From Alphaproteobacteria bacterium (lineage in GTDB: Bacteria; Pseudomonadota; Alphaproteobacteria; Micropepsales; Micropepsaceae): a stretch of DNA of 64,000 nt. The DNA is taken from positions 26,031 to 90,030 of the forward strand of contig JAFKFG010000029.1 of NCBI GenBank assembly GCA_017307355.1. Direction: 5' to 3'. Position numbers and translations under genes: made by a program. This document shows, piece by piece, positions 26,239 to 36,963 of this stretch; within the stretch, counting starts at the first letter, position 1, and every line of letters begins with the position of its first letter. The notes below the pieces were generated by a model. The model saw nothing but the letters and a program-made list of their open reading frames with translations, had not been told where the DNA came from and did no database searches.

Positions 26239-27286
26239 TCCCATCGCGGAAGCCGAAGACTTGATCGCGTCAGGCCGCGCGGCCGAAGCGGCGGACAAGC
26301 TCAAGGTGCGCCTGGCGGCAGGGCGCGGCGGGCTTTTGGTCCGGCTGACGTTGGTGACGGCATTGCTGGAAGCGGGCGAAGCGCAAAACGCTCTGGAAGA
26401 AGCGCGCGAAGCCGTCGCGCTCAATCCCGGTTTGGCGCCGGCCGTGATGGCATTGGGCGAGGTTCTTTTGCGGCAGAATGCCTTGCCGGCCGCCATCGCC
26501 GAATTTCAACGGGCGCTTCGGCTCGATCCGGGGCTGGAGCGGGCCCGTTACCTGGCCGGTTGCGCCTGGCTGGAAGCCGGTGAGGCCGAAAAAGCGCTGG
26601 AGATTTTTCAGAGCCTTGAATCCACCCCGGATATCGAAGCCCGGATCGCCCGCGCCTGCGCCATTCGAGAAGCGCCCAGGTCCGATGCCGGTTATGTACG
26701 ACATTTGTTCGATCAATTCTCCGCCGATTACGATGCGCGCATGATCGGGCAGCTGGCCTATGCGGCGCCGCAGATACTGGCCGATCTGGCCGATCTGGTG
26801 ATGCCCGGCCGCTCGGGCTTGCGCATTCTCGATCTGGGCTGCGGCACCGGACTTGCCGGCGCCGTGTTCAAGCCGCGCGCCGCGCGGCTGGATGGGATCG
26901 ACCTGTCGCCCGCCATGATCGAGAAAGCGCAGGCGCGAAACATTTACGATGCCCTGCGGGTGGGCGACATCGAGATCGCGCGCGGGGACAAATATGATCT
27001 GGTCCTCGCCGCCGACACGCTGGTGTATCTGGGCGATCTGGCGGCACTGTTTCACGCCGTTGCCGCGGAACTGGCGGAGGACGGTTATTTTCTCTTCACC
27101 ACCGAAGCGAAGGCGGGCAGCGGATTCGAGCTTGGGCCCAAGCGGCGCTGGCGGCACAGCGAAGCTTATATCCGCGAAGTGGCAGCGGCCGCGGGCCTGG
27201 ACGTGGCGGGCCTTGTGGCTGCGTCGCCGCGCACCGAAGCCAATCAGCCGGTCCCGGGCTTTGCCGTCGCTTTGGTTTTGGTTTGA
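26213..27286 (+). CDS. TPR-containing class I methyltransferase
   Basis: A 357-residue fusion. Residues 1-150 form TPR-like helical pairs (ALEEAREAVALNPGLAPAVM, EFQRALRLDPGLERARYL). Residues 165-357 form a SAM-dependent methyltransferase with motif I ILDLGCGTGLAG near residue 206, acidic LDGIDLSPAMIEKA, and late motif DLVLAADTLVYLGDL. The substrate is unknown; the TPR half probably binds a protein partner. It overlaps the MaoC gene by 26 bp, so both are translated from one message. Confidence 0.87.
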   Translation: MGFAFLETDPIAEAEDLIASGRAAEAADKLKVRLAAGRGGLLVRLTLVTALLEAGEAQNALEEAREAVALNPGLAPAVMALGEVLLRQNALPAAIAEFQRALRLDPGLERARYLAGCAWLEAGEAEKALEIFQSLESTPDIEARIARACAIREAPRSDAGYVRHLFDQFSADYDARMIGQLAYAAPQILADLADLVMPGRSGLRILDLGCGTGLAGAVFKPRAARLDGIDLSPAMIEKAQARNIYDALRVGDIEIARGDKYDLVLAADTLVYLGDLAALFHAVAAELAEDGYFLFTTEAKAGSGFELGPKRRWRHSEAYIREVAAAAGLDVAGLVAASPRTEANQPVPGFAVALVLV

Positions 27287-27503
27287 AAGAGTACGAATCC
27301 TTCCCGCGTTAACGTCGGCACATGCGATCGCGCCGCCGGGCATGTTCGCGGCGAAAATTCGGGCAGGCCACAAAGCTGCCTAAAATTTTCCCAAAGCGGA
27401 ACGGTTCCATCGTGCCGCGGTGCGGCTCTGGTCTGGCCAAAAGAAACATGCTTCACTCCCGCCGCCTTCGAAGGGCGCTGAATCAAGGGGAGTACCGGAC
27501 GAC

Positions 27504-27899
27504 ATGCGGCTCAAATTTGGCCTCGTGCTTACCATTCTGACGGTCGCGGGATCGCCCGCGGCATTCGCGCAGGCCAATTGTTCCATGCCGATACCGCCAG
27601 CGGCGCCCGATGGCCGCACCGCCAGTCAGCAGCAGATCGCGGCGGCGGTCACCGACGCCAAGAATTTCATCGCCCAGTCCGACGTCTATCAGAACTGCCT
27701 GCTCGACTATGTGCGGACGCAAAAGGAACAGGCTGCCGAGGCGCTCAAGGACCGGGACAACAAAGACAAGAAGCCTTTCGATCCCTATATCGAAACCCAG
27801 ATCCAGAAGCAGATCGACAGCAACCAGGCCGCGAAGGTGCGCACCGGCGCCGAGATCAACGCCGCCGTCAACGACTTCAAGCTGGCGCACCCGAAATAA
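27504..27899 (+). CDS. small secreted hypothetical protein
   Basis: A 131-residue protein with a clear signal peptide (LVLTILTVAGSPAAFA). The mature part is rich in Gln, Asp and Lys and probably helical (ASQQQIAAAVTDAKNFIAQS, QIQKQIDSNQAAKVRTGAE). Two Cys are present (ANCSMP and QNCLLDY). I do not recognise a family. ATG 27504 is chosen because the signal peptide starts there; a GGGGAG lies 11 nt upstream. Confidence 0.7.
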   Translation: MRLKFGLVLTILTVAGSPAAFAQANCSMPIPPAAPDGRTASQQQIAAAVTDAKNFIAQSDVYQNCLLDYVRTQKEQAAEALKDRDNKDKKPFDPYIETQIQKQIDSNQAAKVRTGAEINAAVNDFKLAHPK

Positions 27900-27960
27900 G
27901 CCCGTTCAGGGGCCGGCGGCTTTTCGCTTGTTGAGAGCGAATCACCTATCATCGCGCGCC

Positions 27961-28569
27961 ATGAGTGAAGCGGCATTGGCACCCCTGGAAGCAGCACCGG
28001 GCAGGAGCGGCAGAAAAACGCGCCCCGCCAATATGTCGAAGGCCGCATCGCGATCCTCCATCCTGGATGCCGCGCGCCGGGTCGCCGCGCGCGACGGCGC
28101 CCGCGATCTTTCGCTGCGGTCCGTGGCGGCGGAGGCGGGTTTCGCGCCGGCCGGGCTTTACGGTTATTTCCGGGGCAAGGACGAATTGCTGCTGGCCTTG
28201 GCGGCGGACGATCTTGCCCAACTGGCGCGCGCCATGCGCGAAGCCGGCGGCTTGAAGGGCGCGAGCCTGGCCGCGCTGACGTTGCTGGGCCGGACCGAAA
28301 CCATCGCGGCGGCCTCTCAGGCCTTGCCGCGCGAAGGCGGCGGCGGCGATGCGGAACGGCTTTTCAATGGCCGGATGATCGCAGCCCTCCGGGCGCTTTC
28401 GGAAGCCAGCGGCCTGCCGTCGGACAATCGCGAAAATCAATGCGATGTGGTTCTGGTCGCGGCGGCCTTGTCGGGCCTGGCCTTGCTGGAACGTTCGGGC
28501 CGGCTGGGCGCGTTGGGCTTTCAGGCGGACGAGATTCTGGCCCGCCTGTCCAACCGGTTCGCTAAATAA
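27961..28569 (+). CDS. TetR-family transcriptional regulator
   Basis: A 202-residue protein. After a basic N-terminal tail, the DNA-binding domain spans about 25-75, with ILDAARRVAARDGARDLSLR, SVAAEAGFAPAGLYGYFRGK and DELLLALAAD, the typical TetR helix-turn-helix order. The C-terminal ligand domain is Ala/Leu-rich and not diagnostic. It converges with the PCu(A)C gene: the stops are adjacent at 28569/28570. The target is unknown. Confidence 0.87.
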   Translation: MSEAALAPLEAAPGRSGRKTRPANMSKAASRSSILDAARRVAARDGARDLSLRSVAAEAGFAPAGLYGYFRGKDELLLALAADDLAQLARAMREAGGLKGASLAALTLLGRTETIAAASQALPREGGGGDAERLFNGRMIAALRALSEASGLPSDNRENQCDVVLVAAALSGLALLERSGRLGALGFQADEILARLSNRFAK

Positions 28570-29007
28570 TCATTTTCCGGTTGCGTCCCGCACGGGGAAA
28601 TTCGCCGTCACCGTCGCGCCGTCCTTGAACGTCAGGGTGACCGGCACGCTGGCGCCCGGCTTGATCGCGGGGCCCGGCTGCATGCACATCAAGTGATAAC
28701 CGCCCTGCTTGAATTCCAGCGTGCCGCCGGGCGCGACATCGATGCTGTCGACATGGCGCATGCTGCTCATGCCGCCCTGGTTTTCGGAAAGATGCAGCAT
28801 CAGCATGCCGCAAGCGGGCGATTGCGCGCCGGTCAACGTCACCATCGCCTTGCCGTCATTGTGCAGGACGAAATACCCCCCGGCGGGCACCGAACCTGGC
28901 AGGGCGCGCATCCAGGGCGCTTCGATGCGCAGCGGGGCGGCGGGTGCCGCAAGGGCGGCCGTTGCGGCGATCATGGAAGTCAGCAGCGGAATGAAGAACA
29001 TCTTCAT
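28570..29007 (-). CDS. periplasmic copper chaperone PCu(A)C family protein
   Basis: A 145-residue secreted protein with a signal peptide (LTSMIAATAALAAPAAP). The Cu(I) motif is visible: His and Met in LMLHLSENQGGMSSMRHV, then GGTLEFKQGGYHLMCMQP, matching the H-Mx10-M-x21-HxM arrangement. PCu(A)C delivers copper to the CuA/CuB sites of cytochrome oxidase in the periplasm. It is separate from copCD. Upstream lies 644 bp with no confident gene but several hairpins. Confidence 0.92.
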   Translation of the reverse strand: MKMFFIPLLTSMIAATAALAAPAAPLRIEAPWMRALPGSVPAGGYFVLHNDGKAMVTLTGAQSPACGMLMLHLSENQGGMSSMRHVDSIDVAPGGTLEFKQGGYHLMCMQPGPAIKPGASVPVTLTFKDGATVTANFPVRDATGK

Positions 29008-29097
29008 GGTGGGGCGCCCTTTGCCGTAACGGTCGGAGCGCGGAACTTTGTCTTTTGCCGGCGCGGGGTCAACGTTCCGGATGTCGCGGGGACCCCA

Positions 29098-29139
29098 AAA
29101 AGCTTACACCCCCGAACCATTTCTGGTTCGAAGGTGTAA
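29098..29139 (-). terminator. strong minus-strand terminator
   Basis: Read on the minus strand, TTACACC-TT-CGAACCA pairs with TGGTTCG-GG-GGTGTAA around a GAAA tetraloop. With two G-U wobbles the stem is continuous over 16 bp, and GC plus five T follow. It lies 35 bp beyond the stop of the small minus-strand frame at 29174. Confidence 0.75.
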
Positions 29140-29173
29140 ACCGAAGGGTGTCACCCTTTTGACCGGTGCCGTG

Positions 29174-29410
29174 TCAGCGGCTTGGGTCGATGTTCCAACT
29201 GTCTGTTCCGGTATCAAGCCGGATAATCTGTTCGGGATTTCTCCCGTTTCGCGTACGATTCAATTGTGTGCGGCGGTTCTTTTTCAAGGAACCGTTGGCC
29301 CCTTCGAAAGGGGCCGTGATCTTATCGCCGGTGGCGTGCTTTCCATCTGGAACCTCCTGCGAAAGTTTCCAACCGCGCGGCCAAGTGAATCGCGCTGTCC
29401 GGGGGTTCAT
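29174..29410 (-). CDS. possible small basic protein in a low-GC intergenic region
   Basis: A 78-residue open frame lies between hutD and the copper chaperone gene, followed by a strong terminator on the same strand. It is Arg/Asn/Lys-rich (LKKNRRTQLNRTRNGRNPEQ) and matches no family I know. Translation evidence is mixed: no good ribosome site precedes its ATG. A perfect AGGAGGT lies inside it, 5 nt before an out-of-frame ATG (29346) opening only a 20-codon frame. Either could be the true product, or the transcript may be non-coding. Confidence 0.3.
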   Translation of the reverse strand: MNPRTARFTWPRGWKLSQEVPDGKHATGDKITAPFEGANGSLKKNRRTQLNRTRNGRNPEQIIRLDTGTDSWNIDPSR

Positions 29411-29583
29411 CGGGGCGAAGCTGGTCCGTTCGACAGACCTCGCGATGGCGATCCTCAGGGATCTATAACCACGCTACACCCGAGAAGCACGCGACGAGCA
29501 GGCAAGAAAACTCTCAACCGCAAAAAAATTAAACGCCTGTGACGCCTCGACGTCAATGTGTATTTCCATTCCGGTGCGGGGAG

Positions 29584-29601
29584 AAAAAGCCGGTATCCGG
29601 C
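29584..29601 (-). terminator. terminator of the hutIHGUD operon
   Basis: On the minus strand, GCCGG-ATA-CCGGC is followed by TTTTTCTC, 50 bp after the hutD stop. On the plus strand a neighbouring hairpin TGCGC/GCGCA (29606-29620) is followed by seven T (29624-29630), so the site may stop transcription from both sides. Confidence 0.65.
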
Positions 29602-29651
29602 GTTATGCGCGAACGGCGCACTCTTTTTTTGCGAATGATTGTTGCGGAGAT

Positions 29652-30251
29652 TCAGACCGCGATCCGCTCCGGCAATAAAGAAATAACGTAGAGGCCCTTC
29701 GGCCCCGCCCCCGACCGGTCGCACAGCAACCGCGCTCCATCCGGCATCGGCCGGTCGAGCTGGGCGGCATCGAGCGGTTTCAAGGCGATGGCCGTTTCGC
29801 CGATCCGGAGTGAAAGATCGCACAACGCCACCAGGATGGTGGTGCGCGCATGCGCAGGAATGCAAAAAGCTCCGTCCGCTTCGACCCGCGCCATCTGGGA
29901 CGAGACCTGCCCGCGCCGGGTCATCACATTCAAATCCATGGCAGGACCGTCCGGAACGTCCGCCCGGCAGGGACTATCGCCGGCAAAGGCGATGGGATCG
30001 CATCCCGGCGCAAGCGTGACCGGGGCCTGACCATCGATCTCAAGACGGATCGTTCCCTCGAGAGCCGCCAGCCGCCGGTCGGTGCCGGGAAAATTCGAAA
30101 AGGGGCCGCCTTCACTTACCTCCGCGATGCTGACGCGCCATTCGAAACCGTCGAGCGTCGCGCCCGGCGGGAACACCGCGATCTCGCGGGTCACGCCTTT
30201 GCCGTTTTTCCAGGGCGTTGCGACGCGGCTCCGGGCCGGATGCAGGGTCAT
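29652..30251 (-). CDS. hutD: HutD/Ves family cupin protein
   Basis: A 199-residue cytosolic protein with the HutD opening TPWKNGKGVTREIAVFPPG and the bicupin-like continuation (FEWRVSIAEVSEGGPFSNFP, DRRLAALEGTIRLEIDG, MDLNVMTRRG). In other bacteria HutD belongs to hut operons and is thought to modulate histidine catabolism, perhaps by binding an intermediate; no reaction is established. It starts 10 bp after the hutU stop and is the last gene of the minus-strand hut operon. Confidence 0.88.
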   Translation of the reverse strand: MTLHPARSRVATPWKNGKGVTREIAVFPPGATLDGFEWRVSIAEVSEGGPFSNFPGTDRRLAALEGTIRLEIDGQAPVTLAPGCDPIAFAGDSPCRADVPDGPAMDLNVMTRRGQVSSQMARVEADGAFCIPAHARTTILVALCDLSLRIGETAIALKPLDAAQLDRPMPDGARLLCDRSGAGPKGLYVISLLPERIAV

Positions 30252-30261
30252 GCGCACGTGC

Positions 30262-31938
30262 TTATCGGTTTTGATTATTGATGCTGGGTAGATCGAGGCC
30301 CTTTTCCTGCGCGCATTGGATGGCGATGTCGTATCCGGCATCGGCATGACGCATGACGCCGGTGGCGGGATCGTTCCAAAGGACATTGGCCAGGCGCTTG
30401 GCGGCAGCCTCGGTGCCATCGGCGACGATCACCATGCCGGCATGCTGGGAGTAACCCATCCCCACGCCACCGCCATGATGCAGCGACACCCAGGTGGCGC
30501 CGGAGGCGGTGTTGAGCAGGGCATTGAGCATAGGCCAGTCGGAGACCGCGTCGGAGCCGTCCTTCATCGCTTCGGGCTCCCGGTTGGGGGAGGCCACCGA
30601 GCCGGAGTCCAGATGATCGCGGCCGATCACGATGGGTGCCTTGAGCTCGCCCTTGGCCACCATCTCGTTGAAGGCCAGCCCCAGACGGTGCCGGTCGCCC
30701 AAGCCCACCCAGCAGATGCGGGCGGGCAGGCCCTGGAACTTGATCTTGCTGCGGGCCATGGAAAGCCAATTGTGCAGATGGGCATTGTCCGGCAGCAGCT
30801 CTTTGACCTTCTGGTCGGTCTTGTAGATGTCTTCCGGATCCCCCGAGAGCGCCACCCAGCGGAACGGGCCGATCCCCCGGCAGAACAGCGGGCGGATATA
30901 GGCCGGCACGAAGCCGGGAAAGTCGAAGGCATTGGCGACGCCTTCGTCCTTGGCCATCTGGCGGATATTGTTGCCGTAATCGACGGTGGGCACGCCCAGC
31001 TTCTGGAACGCCAGCATCGCCTGCACATGGACGGCCATGGATTGCTTGGCCGCCTTCTCCACCGCTTTGGGATCGCGCTCGCGCATGCTGGCCCATTGGT
31101 CCAGGCTCCAGCCCTGGGGCAGATAGCCGTTGATGGGATCATGGGCCGAGGTCTGGTCGGTCAGAAGGTCCGGCTTGACGCCGGCCCGCAGCAGTTCGGG
31201 CAACACTTCGCAGGCATTGCCCAAAAGCCCCACCGAGACCGGCTGGCGCGCCTGGGTGGAGCGGCGGATGATCTCCAGCGCATGGTCGAGATTGGTGGCG
31301 ACCTGGTCCAGATAGCCGGTGCGCATGCGCATATCGATGCGCGAGGGCTGGCACTCGATGGCAAGACACGAAGCCCCGGCCATCACCGCGGCGAGCGGCT
31401 GGGCGCCGCCCATGCCGCCCAAGCCCGCCGTCAGCAGCCAGCGGCCTGACAGGTCTCCGCCATAATGCTGGCGGCCCATCTCGGCAAAGGTCTCGTAGGT
31501 GCCCTGCACGATGCCCTGGGCACCGATATAGATCCAGGAGCCGGCGGTCATCTGGCCGTACATGGCCAGGCCCTTGCGGTCCAGTTCGTTGAAATGATCC
31601 CAGGTCGCCCAATGGGGCACCAGGTTGGAATTGGCGATCAAGACGCGCGGGGCATTCTCATGGGTGCGGAACACCCCCACCGGCTTGCCCGACTGGATCA
31701 GCAAGGTCTGATCGGCTTCCAGCCGCTTCAAGGTGGAGACAATGAGATCGAAGCTCTCCCAGTCCCGCGCCGCCCGCCCGATCCCGCCATAGACCACCAG
31801 CTCTTCGGGACGTTCGGCCACGTCCGGATGCAGGTTGTTCATGATCATCCGCAGCGGCGCCTCCGTCAGCCAGCTCTTCGCCGCCAACTGGTTGCCGGTT
31901 GCCGGCCGTATCACTCGGCTATTGTCTATCCGCGTCAT
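30262..31938 (-). CDS. hutU: urocanate hydratase
   Basis: A 558-residue cytosolic enzyme that converts urocanate to imidazolonepropionate with NAD+ as electrophile. It shows the family pattern along its whole length: [81 protein letters not shown], and near the C terminus [19 protein letters not shown]. Length is normal. It lies 9 bp after hutG and is the second step of histidine breakdown. Confidence 0.97.
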   Translation of the reverse strand: MTRIDNSRVIRPATGNQLAAKSWLTEAPLRMIMNNLHPDVAERPEELVVYGGIGRAARDWESFDLIVSTLKRLEADQTLLIQSGKPVGVFRTHENAPRVLIANSNLVPHWATWDHFNELDRKGLAMYGQMTAGSWIYIGAQGIVQGTYETFAEMGRQHYGGDLSGRWLLTAGLGGMGGAQPLAAVMAGASCLAIECQPSRIDMRMRTGYLDQVATNLDHALEIIRRSTQARQPVSVGLLGNACEVLPELLRAGVKPDLLTDQTSAHDPINGYLPQGWSLDQWASMRERDPKAVEKAAKQSMAVHVQAMLAFQKLGVPTVDYGNNIRQMAKDEGVANAFDFPGFVPAYIRPLFCRGIGPFRWVALSGDPEDIYKTDQKVKELLPDNAHLHNWLSMARSKIKFQGLPARICWVGLGDRHRLGLAFNEMVAKGELKAPIVIGRDHLDSGSVASPNREPEAMKDGSDAVSDWPMLNALLNTASGATWVSLHHGGGVGMGYSQHAGMVIVADGTEAAAKRLANVLWNDPATGVMRHADAGYDIAIQCAQEKGLDLPSINNQNR

Positions 31939-31947
31939 CTCAGCTCT

Positions 31948-32757
31948 CTAAGTGGCAAAGTGAATACAGGCTTTGAGAATGCCGGTCAGAACCGCGCGTG
32001 CCTTGGCGGCGCGCCTGGCGTCAAAATCCGTAGGCCAGTTGGCGGGCGTCGCCGCGCCGGACGGCTCGTCCATATAGGTCCGGCAGGCAAGCTCCATCTG
32101 CACGGCATGAATTCCGGCGGTCGGATTTCCGTAATGGCGCGTGGTCCATCCGCCGCGGAAGCGCCCGTTGGTGACCCATGTCAGTCCGGAGCGGGCGCAG
32201 ATCTCCTCCAGAGAGGCGGTGAGCTCCGGCGCGCAGGTTCGCCCATTGTCGGTGCCCAGATTGAAATGCGGCAACACCCCATCGAACAGGCGCGGAACGC
32301 CTGACCGGATGGAATGGGCGTCATAGAGCACGACGTTGCCGTGCCGCAGCCGCAGCCGCGCGATCTCGCGGGCAAGGGCCTCGTGATAGGGATCGAAAAA
32401 AAGCCGCCGCCGCTCGGCGATCTGTGCTTCGTCGGGCTCCAGCCCGGCTTGATAAAGCGGCTCACCGTCGAAACTGGTGAGCGGGCAAAGACCTGTGGTG
32501 GCCTGGCCGGGATAGAGCGATGCGCCGCTGGGGTCGCGGTTCGCATCGATCACGGTGCGCGATATGTCCGTCGCGATCATGGTGGCATCGAGCGCCTCCG
32601 CGAATTCGTATAAGCGGCGAACCCACCAGTCCGTATCCTTGCGGGCCAGCCAGGGCGAAACGAGCCGCTGTTCGATGGCATCGGGAATTTGCGTGCCGGC
32701 ATGGGGAAAAGAGACGATCAAAGGCGCCTGGCCCCGGCGTATGTGCACCCCCGTCAT
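31948..32757 (-). CDS. hutG: N-formylglutamate deformylase
   Basis: A 269-residue metal-dependent amidohydrolase (FGase type). It has [15 protein letters not shown] at the N terminus, [45 protein letters not shown], and [17 protein letters not shown], where Asp/His residues coordinate the metal. It releases formate and glutamate from N-formylglutamate, the last step of the HutF branch. Its ATG overlaps the hutH stop by 4 bp. Confidence 0.96.
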   Translation of the reverse strand: MTGVHIRRGQAPLIVSFPHAGTQIPDAIEQRLVSPWLARKDTDWWVRRLYEFAEALDATMIATDISRTVIDANRDPSGASLYPGQATTGLCPLTSFDGEPLYQAGLEPDEAQIAERRRLFFDPYHEALAREIARLRLRHGNVVLYDAHSIRSGVPRLFDGVLPHFNLGTDNGRTCAPELTASLEEICARSGLTWVTNGRFRGGWTTRHYGNPTAGIHAVQMELACRTYMDEPSGAATPANWPTDFDARRAAKARAVLTGILKACIHFAT

Positions 32758-34292
32758 GACGCCTCGAGCCCCGGCAAGTGGACGCCATCCAGAGCCCGCA
32801 CGATGGCTCCGCTGCGCACCAGCGCGTTGGCCTGCTCCAGGTCGGGATGCATATGACGGTCATCGTCCAGGATGGCGATTTTGGCCCGGACCGTGCGGCG
32901 CACATTCTCCAGGCATATGCTGGATGTCAGGCCTTGATGGAAATCGCAGCCCTGCGCCGCCGCCAGAAGCTCGATCCCGATGATGGCGGTGGTGTTCTTG
33001 GCCATCGGCATCAGCCGGCGCGATCCATGCGCGGCCATCGAGACATGATCTTCCTGGTTGGCGGAGGTGGGGATGGAATCCACGCTGGCGGGATAGGCGC
33101 TCTGCTTGTTCTCCGACACCAGGGCGGCGGCGGTGACCTGGGGAATCATAAAGCCGGAATTCAGTCCGGGCCGGGGCGTGAGAAATGCCGGCAGGCCGGA
33201 CAGTGCCGGATCGATCAGCATGGCGATGCGCCGCTCGGCAAGAGAACCGATCTCGCAGAAGGCCAATGCAATGATGTCGGCGGCAAAGGCCACCGGTTCG
33301 GCGTGAAAATTCCCGCCCGACAAAGCCTGGTCGCTTTCGGCGAAAATCAATGGATTGTCCGACACCCCATTGGCTTCGTCGCGCAAGGTCTCTGCTGCCT
33401 GCCGCAGAATGGTGAGGACGGCGCCCATCACTTGTGGCTGGCAGCGCAGGCAATAGGGATCCTGCACCCTAGGATCGCCCGACAGATGCGATGCGCGAAT
33501 GGCCGATCCGGCCATCAATTCGCGAAGCGCGGCCGCGCTTTCGATCTGGCCTTGATGCTTGCGGATGCGATGGATGCGCGGATCGAACGGCGTGTCCGAT
33601 CCGCGCGCGGCTTCGGTCGACAGCGCCCCGGTCACCAGCGCGGCCTGGAACGCATTCTCCGCTTCGAAAAGGCCCGCCAGCGCATAGGCGGTGGAGAATT
33701 GCGTGCCGTTCAAAAGCGCCAGGCCTTCCTTGGGGCCGAGCGTCACGGGATCGAGGCCCACCGATTGGAGCGCGGCGCGTGCCGGCATTCTGGTGGAGTC
33801 CATAATGATCTCGCCGATGCCCATCATCGCGGCGGCCATATGGGCCAACGGCGCCAGATCGCCGGAGGCACCGACGGAGCCCTGGGCGGGCACCACTGGC
33901 GTCAGGCCGCTGGCCAGCATCGATGTCAGGAACTCCACGACCGCCGGCCGCACGCCGGAATAGCCCTGGGCCAGGCTGCACAATTTCAGCGCCATCATCA
34001 GGCGCGCGATATCGGCCGGCATCGGATCGCCGGTTCCCGCCGCGTGAGACAGGACGATGTTTCGCTGCAACTGCGCCAGATCCGCATCGCCGATGCGGGT
34101 GCTGGCCAGTTTTCCGAAGCCGGTATTGATTCCGTATATCGCGTCGCCGGTCTTGAGAATGCGGGCCACGGCATCGGCGCTTTCCCGGATCGGGCCGGCG
34201 CATGCCGGGTCCAGCGCCACGGCCGCGCCATGATAGATCGCGCGCCAGTCCCGCAGCGGAACATGTCCCGGGTTCAGCGGCTTTCCGGTCAT
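32754..34292 (-). CDS. hutH: histidine ammonia-lyase
   Basis: A 512-residue enzyme that removes ammonia from L-histidine to give urocanate. The self-forming MIO cofactor comes from the Ala-Ser-Gly triad in [19 protein letters not shown] near residue 145. Other family stretches are [55 protein letters not shown] and [15 protein letters not shown]. It overlaps hutI (ATGA at 34289-34292) and hutG, so the operon is tightly coupled. Confidence 0.97.
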   Translation of the reverse strand: MTGKPLNPGHVPLRDWRAIYHGAAVALDPACAGPIRESADAVARILKTGDAIYGINTGFGKLASTRIGDADLAQLQRNIVLSHAAGTGDPMPADIARLMMALKLCSLAQGYSGVRPAVVEFLTSMLASGLTPVVPAQGSVGASGDLAPLAHMAAAMMGIGEIIMDSTRMPARAALQSVGLDPVTLGPKEGLALLNGTQFSTAYALAGLFEAENAFQAALVTGALSTEAARGSDTPFDPRIHRIRKHQGQIESAAALRELMAGSAIRASHLSGDPRVQDPYCLRCQPQVMGAVLTILRQAAETLRDEANGVSDNPLIFAESDQALSGGNFHAEPVAFAADIIALAFCEIGSLAERRIAMLIDPALSGLPAFLTPRPGLNSGFMIPQVTAAALVSENKQSAYPASVDSIPTSANQEDHVSMAAHGSRRLMPMAKNTTAIIGIELLAAAQGCDFHQGLTSSICLENVRRTVRAKIAILDDDRHMHPDLEQANALVRSGAIVRALDGVHLPGLEAS

Positions 34293-35494
34293 AATCCCCT
34301 CCAGACACGCGCATGCAGTGGATTAAGGCCCATATTGTAGACCAGCTCCGACAATTGATTCACATTCCAGATGGCCAGGTCGCAGCGCTTGCCGGCCTCC
34401 AGCGATCCCAGCTCGGCAAGATGGCCCAGCGCCCGCGCCGCCTCGCGCGTCATGCCCGCCAGGCATTCTTCGACGGTGAGGCGGAAAAGGGTCGCGGCCA
34501 TGTTCATCACCAGCAGCGGCGAGGTGAGGGGCGATGTGCCGGGGTTGCAATCGCTGGCGACGGCGATCTTGACGCCACAGGATCGCAGCATTGCGACCGG
34601 CGGAACCTTTGTCTCTCTCAGGAAATAGAAGGCGCCGGGCAAAAGGACGGCCACCGTTCCGGCCGCGGCCATCGCGGCGGCGCCGCTTTCATCGACATAT
34701 TCGAGATGATCCGCCGACAGCGCGCCGGATTCCGCAGCCAGCGCCGCCCCGCCCGAATTGGACAATTGCTCCGCATGCATCTTGACGGCGAGGCCGGTCT
34801 TGGCCGCCGCGGCCAGCACGCGCGCCGATTGCGCGCGCGAAAATCCGATGGTCTCGCAAAAAACATCCACCGCTTCCGCCAGATCGGCTTTGGCGATGCG
34901 CGGGATCATCACATGACAGACTTCATCGACATATCCGTCCGGATCGCCGGCGGACTCCGGCGGCAAGGTATGGGCGCCCAGAAAAGTGGTGCAGATTTTC
35001 ACCGCCCTGCGGCCTTCCAGATCCCGCGCCGCGGTGAGCTGCTTGATTTCGTCCTTCAGGCGAAGGCCATAGCCGGATTTGATTTCGACCGTGCTCACCC
35101 CTTCGGCCATCATCGCGTCCAGCCGGGGCAATGCCTGCGTCACCAAGCCTTGGCGGGTAGCGGCGCGGGTCTGGCGGACCGTGGCGGAAATTCCGCCCCC
35201 GGCGCGGGCGATTTCTTCATAGGATGCGCCGTTCAATCGCTGTTCGAATTCGGCGGCGCGGTTTCCGGCATAGACAAGATGGGTATGGCAGTCGATCAAC
35301 CCGGGCGTGATCCAGCGGCCTTCGCAATCGATCCGCTCGGCGGCCTGGAATGTAGGGGCATCCTGCGCGGCACCCGCGAAGATGATGTTGCCGCCATTGG
35401 CGGCGATCACGCCATTGTCGATGATTCCGATGCCGGGGCGAGAGGGGGCCAAGGTGGCCAGGCGCGCATTACGCCATACCCGTTCGCAACGCAT
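34289..35494 (-). CDS. hutI: imidazolonepropionase
   Basis: An amidohydrolase-superfamily enzyme of 401 residues that opens imidazolonepropionate to formiminoglutamate. It has metal motif [63 protein letters not shown] and [11 protein letters not shown]. The start at 35494 follows GGAGGA with a 4-nt spacer. A further in-frame ATG at 35545 lies inside the ATGTCTAGACAT palindrome and was rejected. It is the first gene of the minus-strand hut operon. Confidence 0.96.
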   Translation of the reverse strand: MRCERVWRNARLATLAPSRPGIGIIDNGVIAANGGNIIFAGAAQDAPTFQAAERIDCEGRWITPGLIDCHTHLVYAGNRAAEFEQRLNGASYEEIARAGGGISATVRQTRAATRQGLVTQALPRLDAMMAEGVSTVEIKSGYGLRLKDEIKQLTAARDLEGRRAVKICTTFLGAHTLPPESAGDPDGYVDEVCHVMIPRIAKADLAEAVDVFCETIGFSRAQSARVLAAAAKTGLAVKMHAEQLSNSGGAALAAESGALSADHLEYVDESGAAAMAAAGTVAVLLPGAFYFLRETKVPPVAMLRSCGVKIAVASDCNPGTSPLTSPLLVMNMAATLFRLTVEECLAGMTREAARALGHLAELGSLEAGKRCDLAIWNVNQLSELVYNMGLNPLHARVWRGL

Positions 35495-35529
35495 CATTCC
35501 TCCAGGCAACGGACGCGGGCGTCCCACCC

Positions 35530-35545
35530 TATAATGTCTAGACAT
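35530..35545. promoter_or_regulatory. divergent hut promoter with probable HutC operator
   Basis: The perfect palindrome ATGTCTAGACAT (35534-35545) lies between divergent hutI and hutF. On the plus strand it overlaps a consensus -10 TATAAT (35530-35535), so a bound repressor would cover the -10 and start point. The identical 15-bp sequence AATGTCTAGACATAT recurs at 37765-37779. HutC is a GntR repressor encoded here, so assignment as its operator is a strong inference, not proof. Confidence 0.75.
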
Positions 35546-35595
35546 ATTGCAAAAAGGGATGGACTGTCCAGCCTGTGCATCGCAGCGATGGAACC

Positions 35596-36957
35596 ATGAC
35601 GGCCACGTATTTGCAGTTCGACACGGCGCTGTTGCCCAGCGGATGGGCGGAAAATGTCCGGATCCGGATCGGCGGCGGCGCCATCCGGGAGGTGACGCCG
35701 GGCGCCGATCCCGCGCCGGGCGTGGAACGGCACAGGATCGGCCTGCCGGGCATGCCGAACCTGCACAGCCATGCCTTCCAGCGCGGCTTTGCCGGCCTGG
35801 GCGAACGGCGCGTTCACGCGCATGACGATTTCTGGAGCTGGCGGGACATTATGTACCGGTTTGTCGACCGGATCTCGCCTGACGATCTGGAAGCCATCGC
35901 CGCGCTGGCTTTCATGGAGATGCTGGAAAGCGGTTTCACCCATGTGGGCGAGTTTCACTATCTGCACCGGGCGACCGACGGCGCCTTCTATGACGATCCG
36001 GCGGCGATGGCGGGCCGCATCGCGGCGGCGGCGGAGATTTCGGGAATCGGCCTGACCCTGCTGCCGGTCTTTTATGCCCATTCCGGTTTCGGCGGCGCGC
36101 CGCCCCATGCCGGCCAGAAGCGGTTCATTTCGACGCCCGACGAATTCGCGAAGCTGGTGGAAGGCTCCATCGTCGCGGTCGCGGGCCTGACCAACAGCCT
36201 GGTGGGAATCGCGCCGCACAGTTTGCGGGCCGTGACGGGCGCCGAACTGACGGAGATCCTGTCCCTGGCCAGGACGTCTCCGGTTCACATCCATGTGGCC
36301 GAGCAGACGCGGGAGGTAGAGGATTGCAAAGCCTGGTGCGGAAAAACGCCCGTGGCCTGGCTGATGGAAAACGCTCCGGTCGATTCCCGCTGGTGCCTGG
36401 TCCATGCCACCCATGTCGACGAAGCCGAACTCGGCGCCATCGCGGCGTCCGGCGCGGTGGTCGGCCTTTGCCCCATCACCGAAGCGAATCTGGGAGACGG
36501 GGTTTTTCCGCTGGGCAAATTCCTCGAACAAGCGGGCCGCTTCGGCATCGGCTCGGATTCCAACGTTTACATCAGCGCGGCGGAAGAGCTTCGATTGCTG
36601 GAATACGCCCAAAGGCTGAATTGCCGGGCCCGCAATGTGGCCGCCTCGACCGCGGCATCGACCGGCCGTTTTTCCTTCGACGCGGCGATGGCGGGCGGCG
36701 CGCAAGCGCTGGGCATCAAATCCGGCCTGGACGTCGGCTCGCCCGCGGATATCATGACTCTGGATGCCGGGCATGCTGCGCTGGTGTGTCGCTCGGGAGA
36801 TGCCTTGCTGGACGCTTATGTGTTCGCGGGATCCGGCGGCATCATCGGCGATGTCTGGCGTGGGGGAGAAAAGCTTGTCCGCAACGGCCGTCATCTGCGC
36901 AAGGATGCCATCATTGCCCGTTACCGAAAAACGCTGGGAAGACTGCTTTCGTCTTAG
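35596..36957 (+). CDS. hutF: formimidoylglutamate deiminase
   Basis: A 453-residue amidohydrolase that converts N-formimino-glutamate to N-formyl-glutamate and ammonia, feeding hutG. It has metal motif [68 protein letters not shown] and the Asp motif [20 protein letters not shown]. Presence of hutF with hutG shows the five-step pathway and not the direct HutG formiminoglutamase route. ATG 35596 is chosen; an in-frame GTG lies 21 bp upstream. Confidence 0.95.
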   Translation: MTATYLQFDTALLPSGWAENVRIRIGGGAIREVTPGADPAPGVERHRIGLPGMPNLHSHAFQRGFAGLGERRVHAHDDFWSWRDIMYRFVDRISPDDLEAIAALAFMEMLESGFTHVGEFHYLHRATDGAFYDDPAAMAGRIAAAAEISGIGLTLLPVFYAHSGFGGAPPHAGQKRFISTPDEFAKLVEGSIVAVAGLTNSLVGIAPHSLRAVTGAELTEILSLARTSPVHIHVAEQTREVEDCKAWCGKTPVAWLMENAPVDSRWCLVHATHVDEAELGAIAASGAVVGLCPITEANLGDGVFPLGKFLEQAGRFGIGSDSNVYISAAEELRLLEYAQRLNCRARNVAASTAASTGRFSFDAAMAGGAQALGIKSGLDVGSPADIMTLDAGHAALVCRSGDALLDAYVFAGSGGIIGDVWRGGEKLVRNGRHLRKDAIIARYRKTLGRLLSS

Positions 36958-36963
36958 CGCGGC

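Noticed and set aside
29048..29542. A 164-codon plus-strand frame in the hutD / copper chaperone gap
   Set aside because: It runs through two minus-strand terminator hairpins, has no ribosome site and no family similarity.
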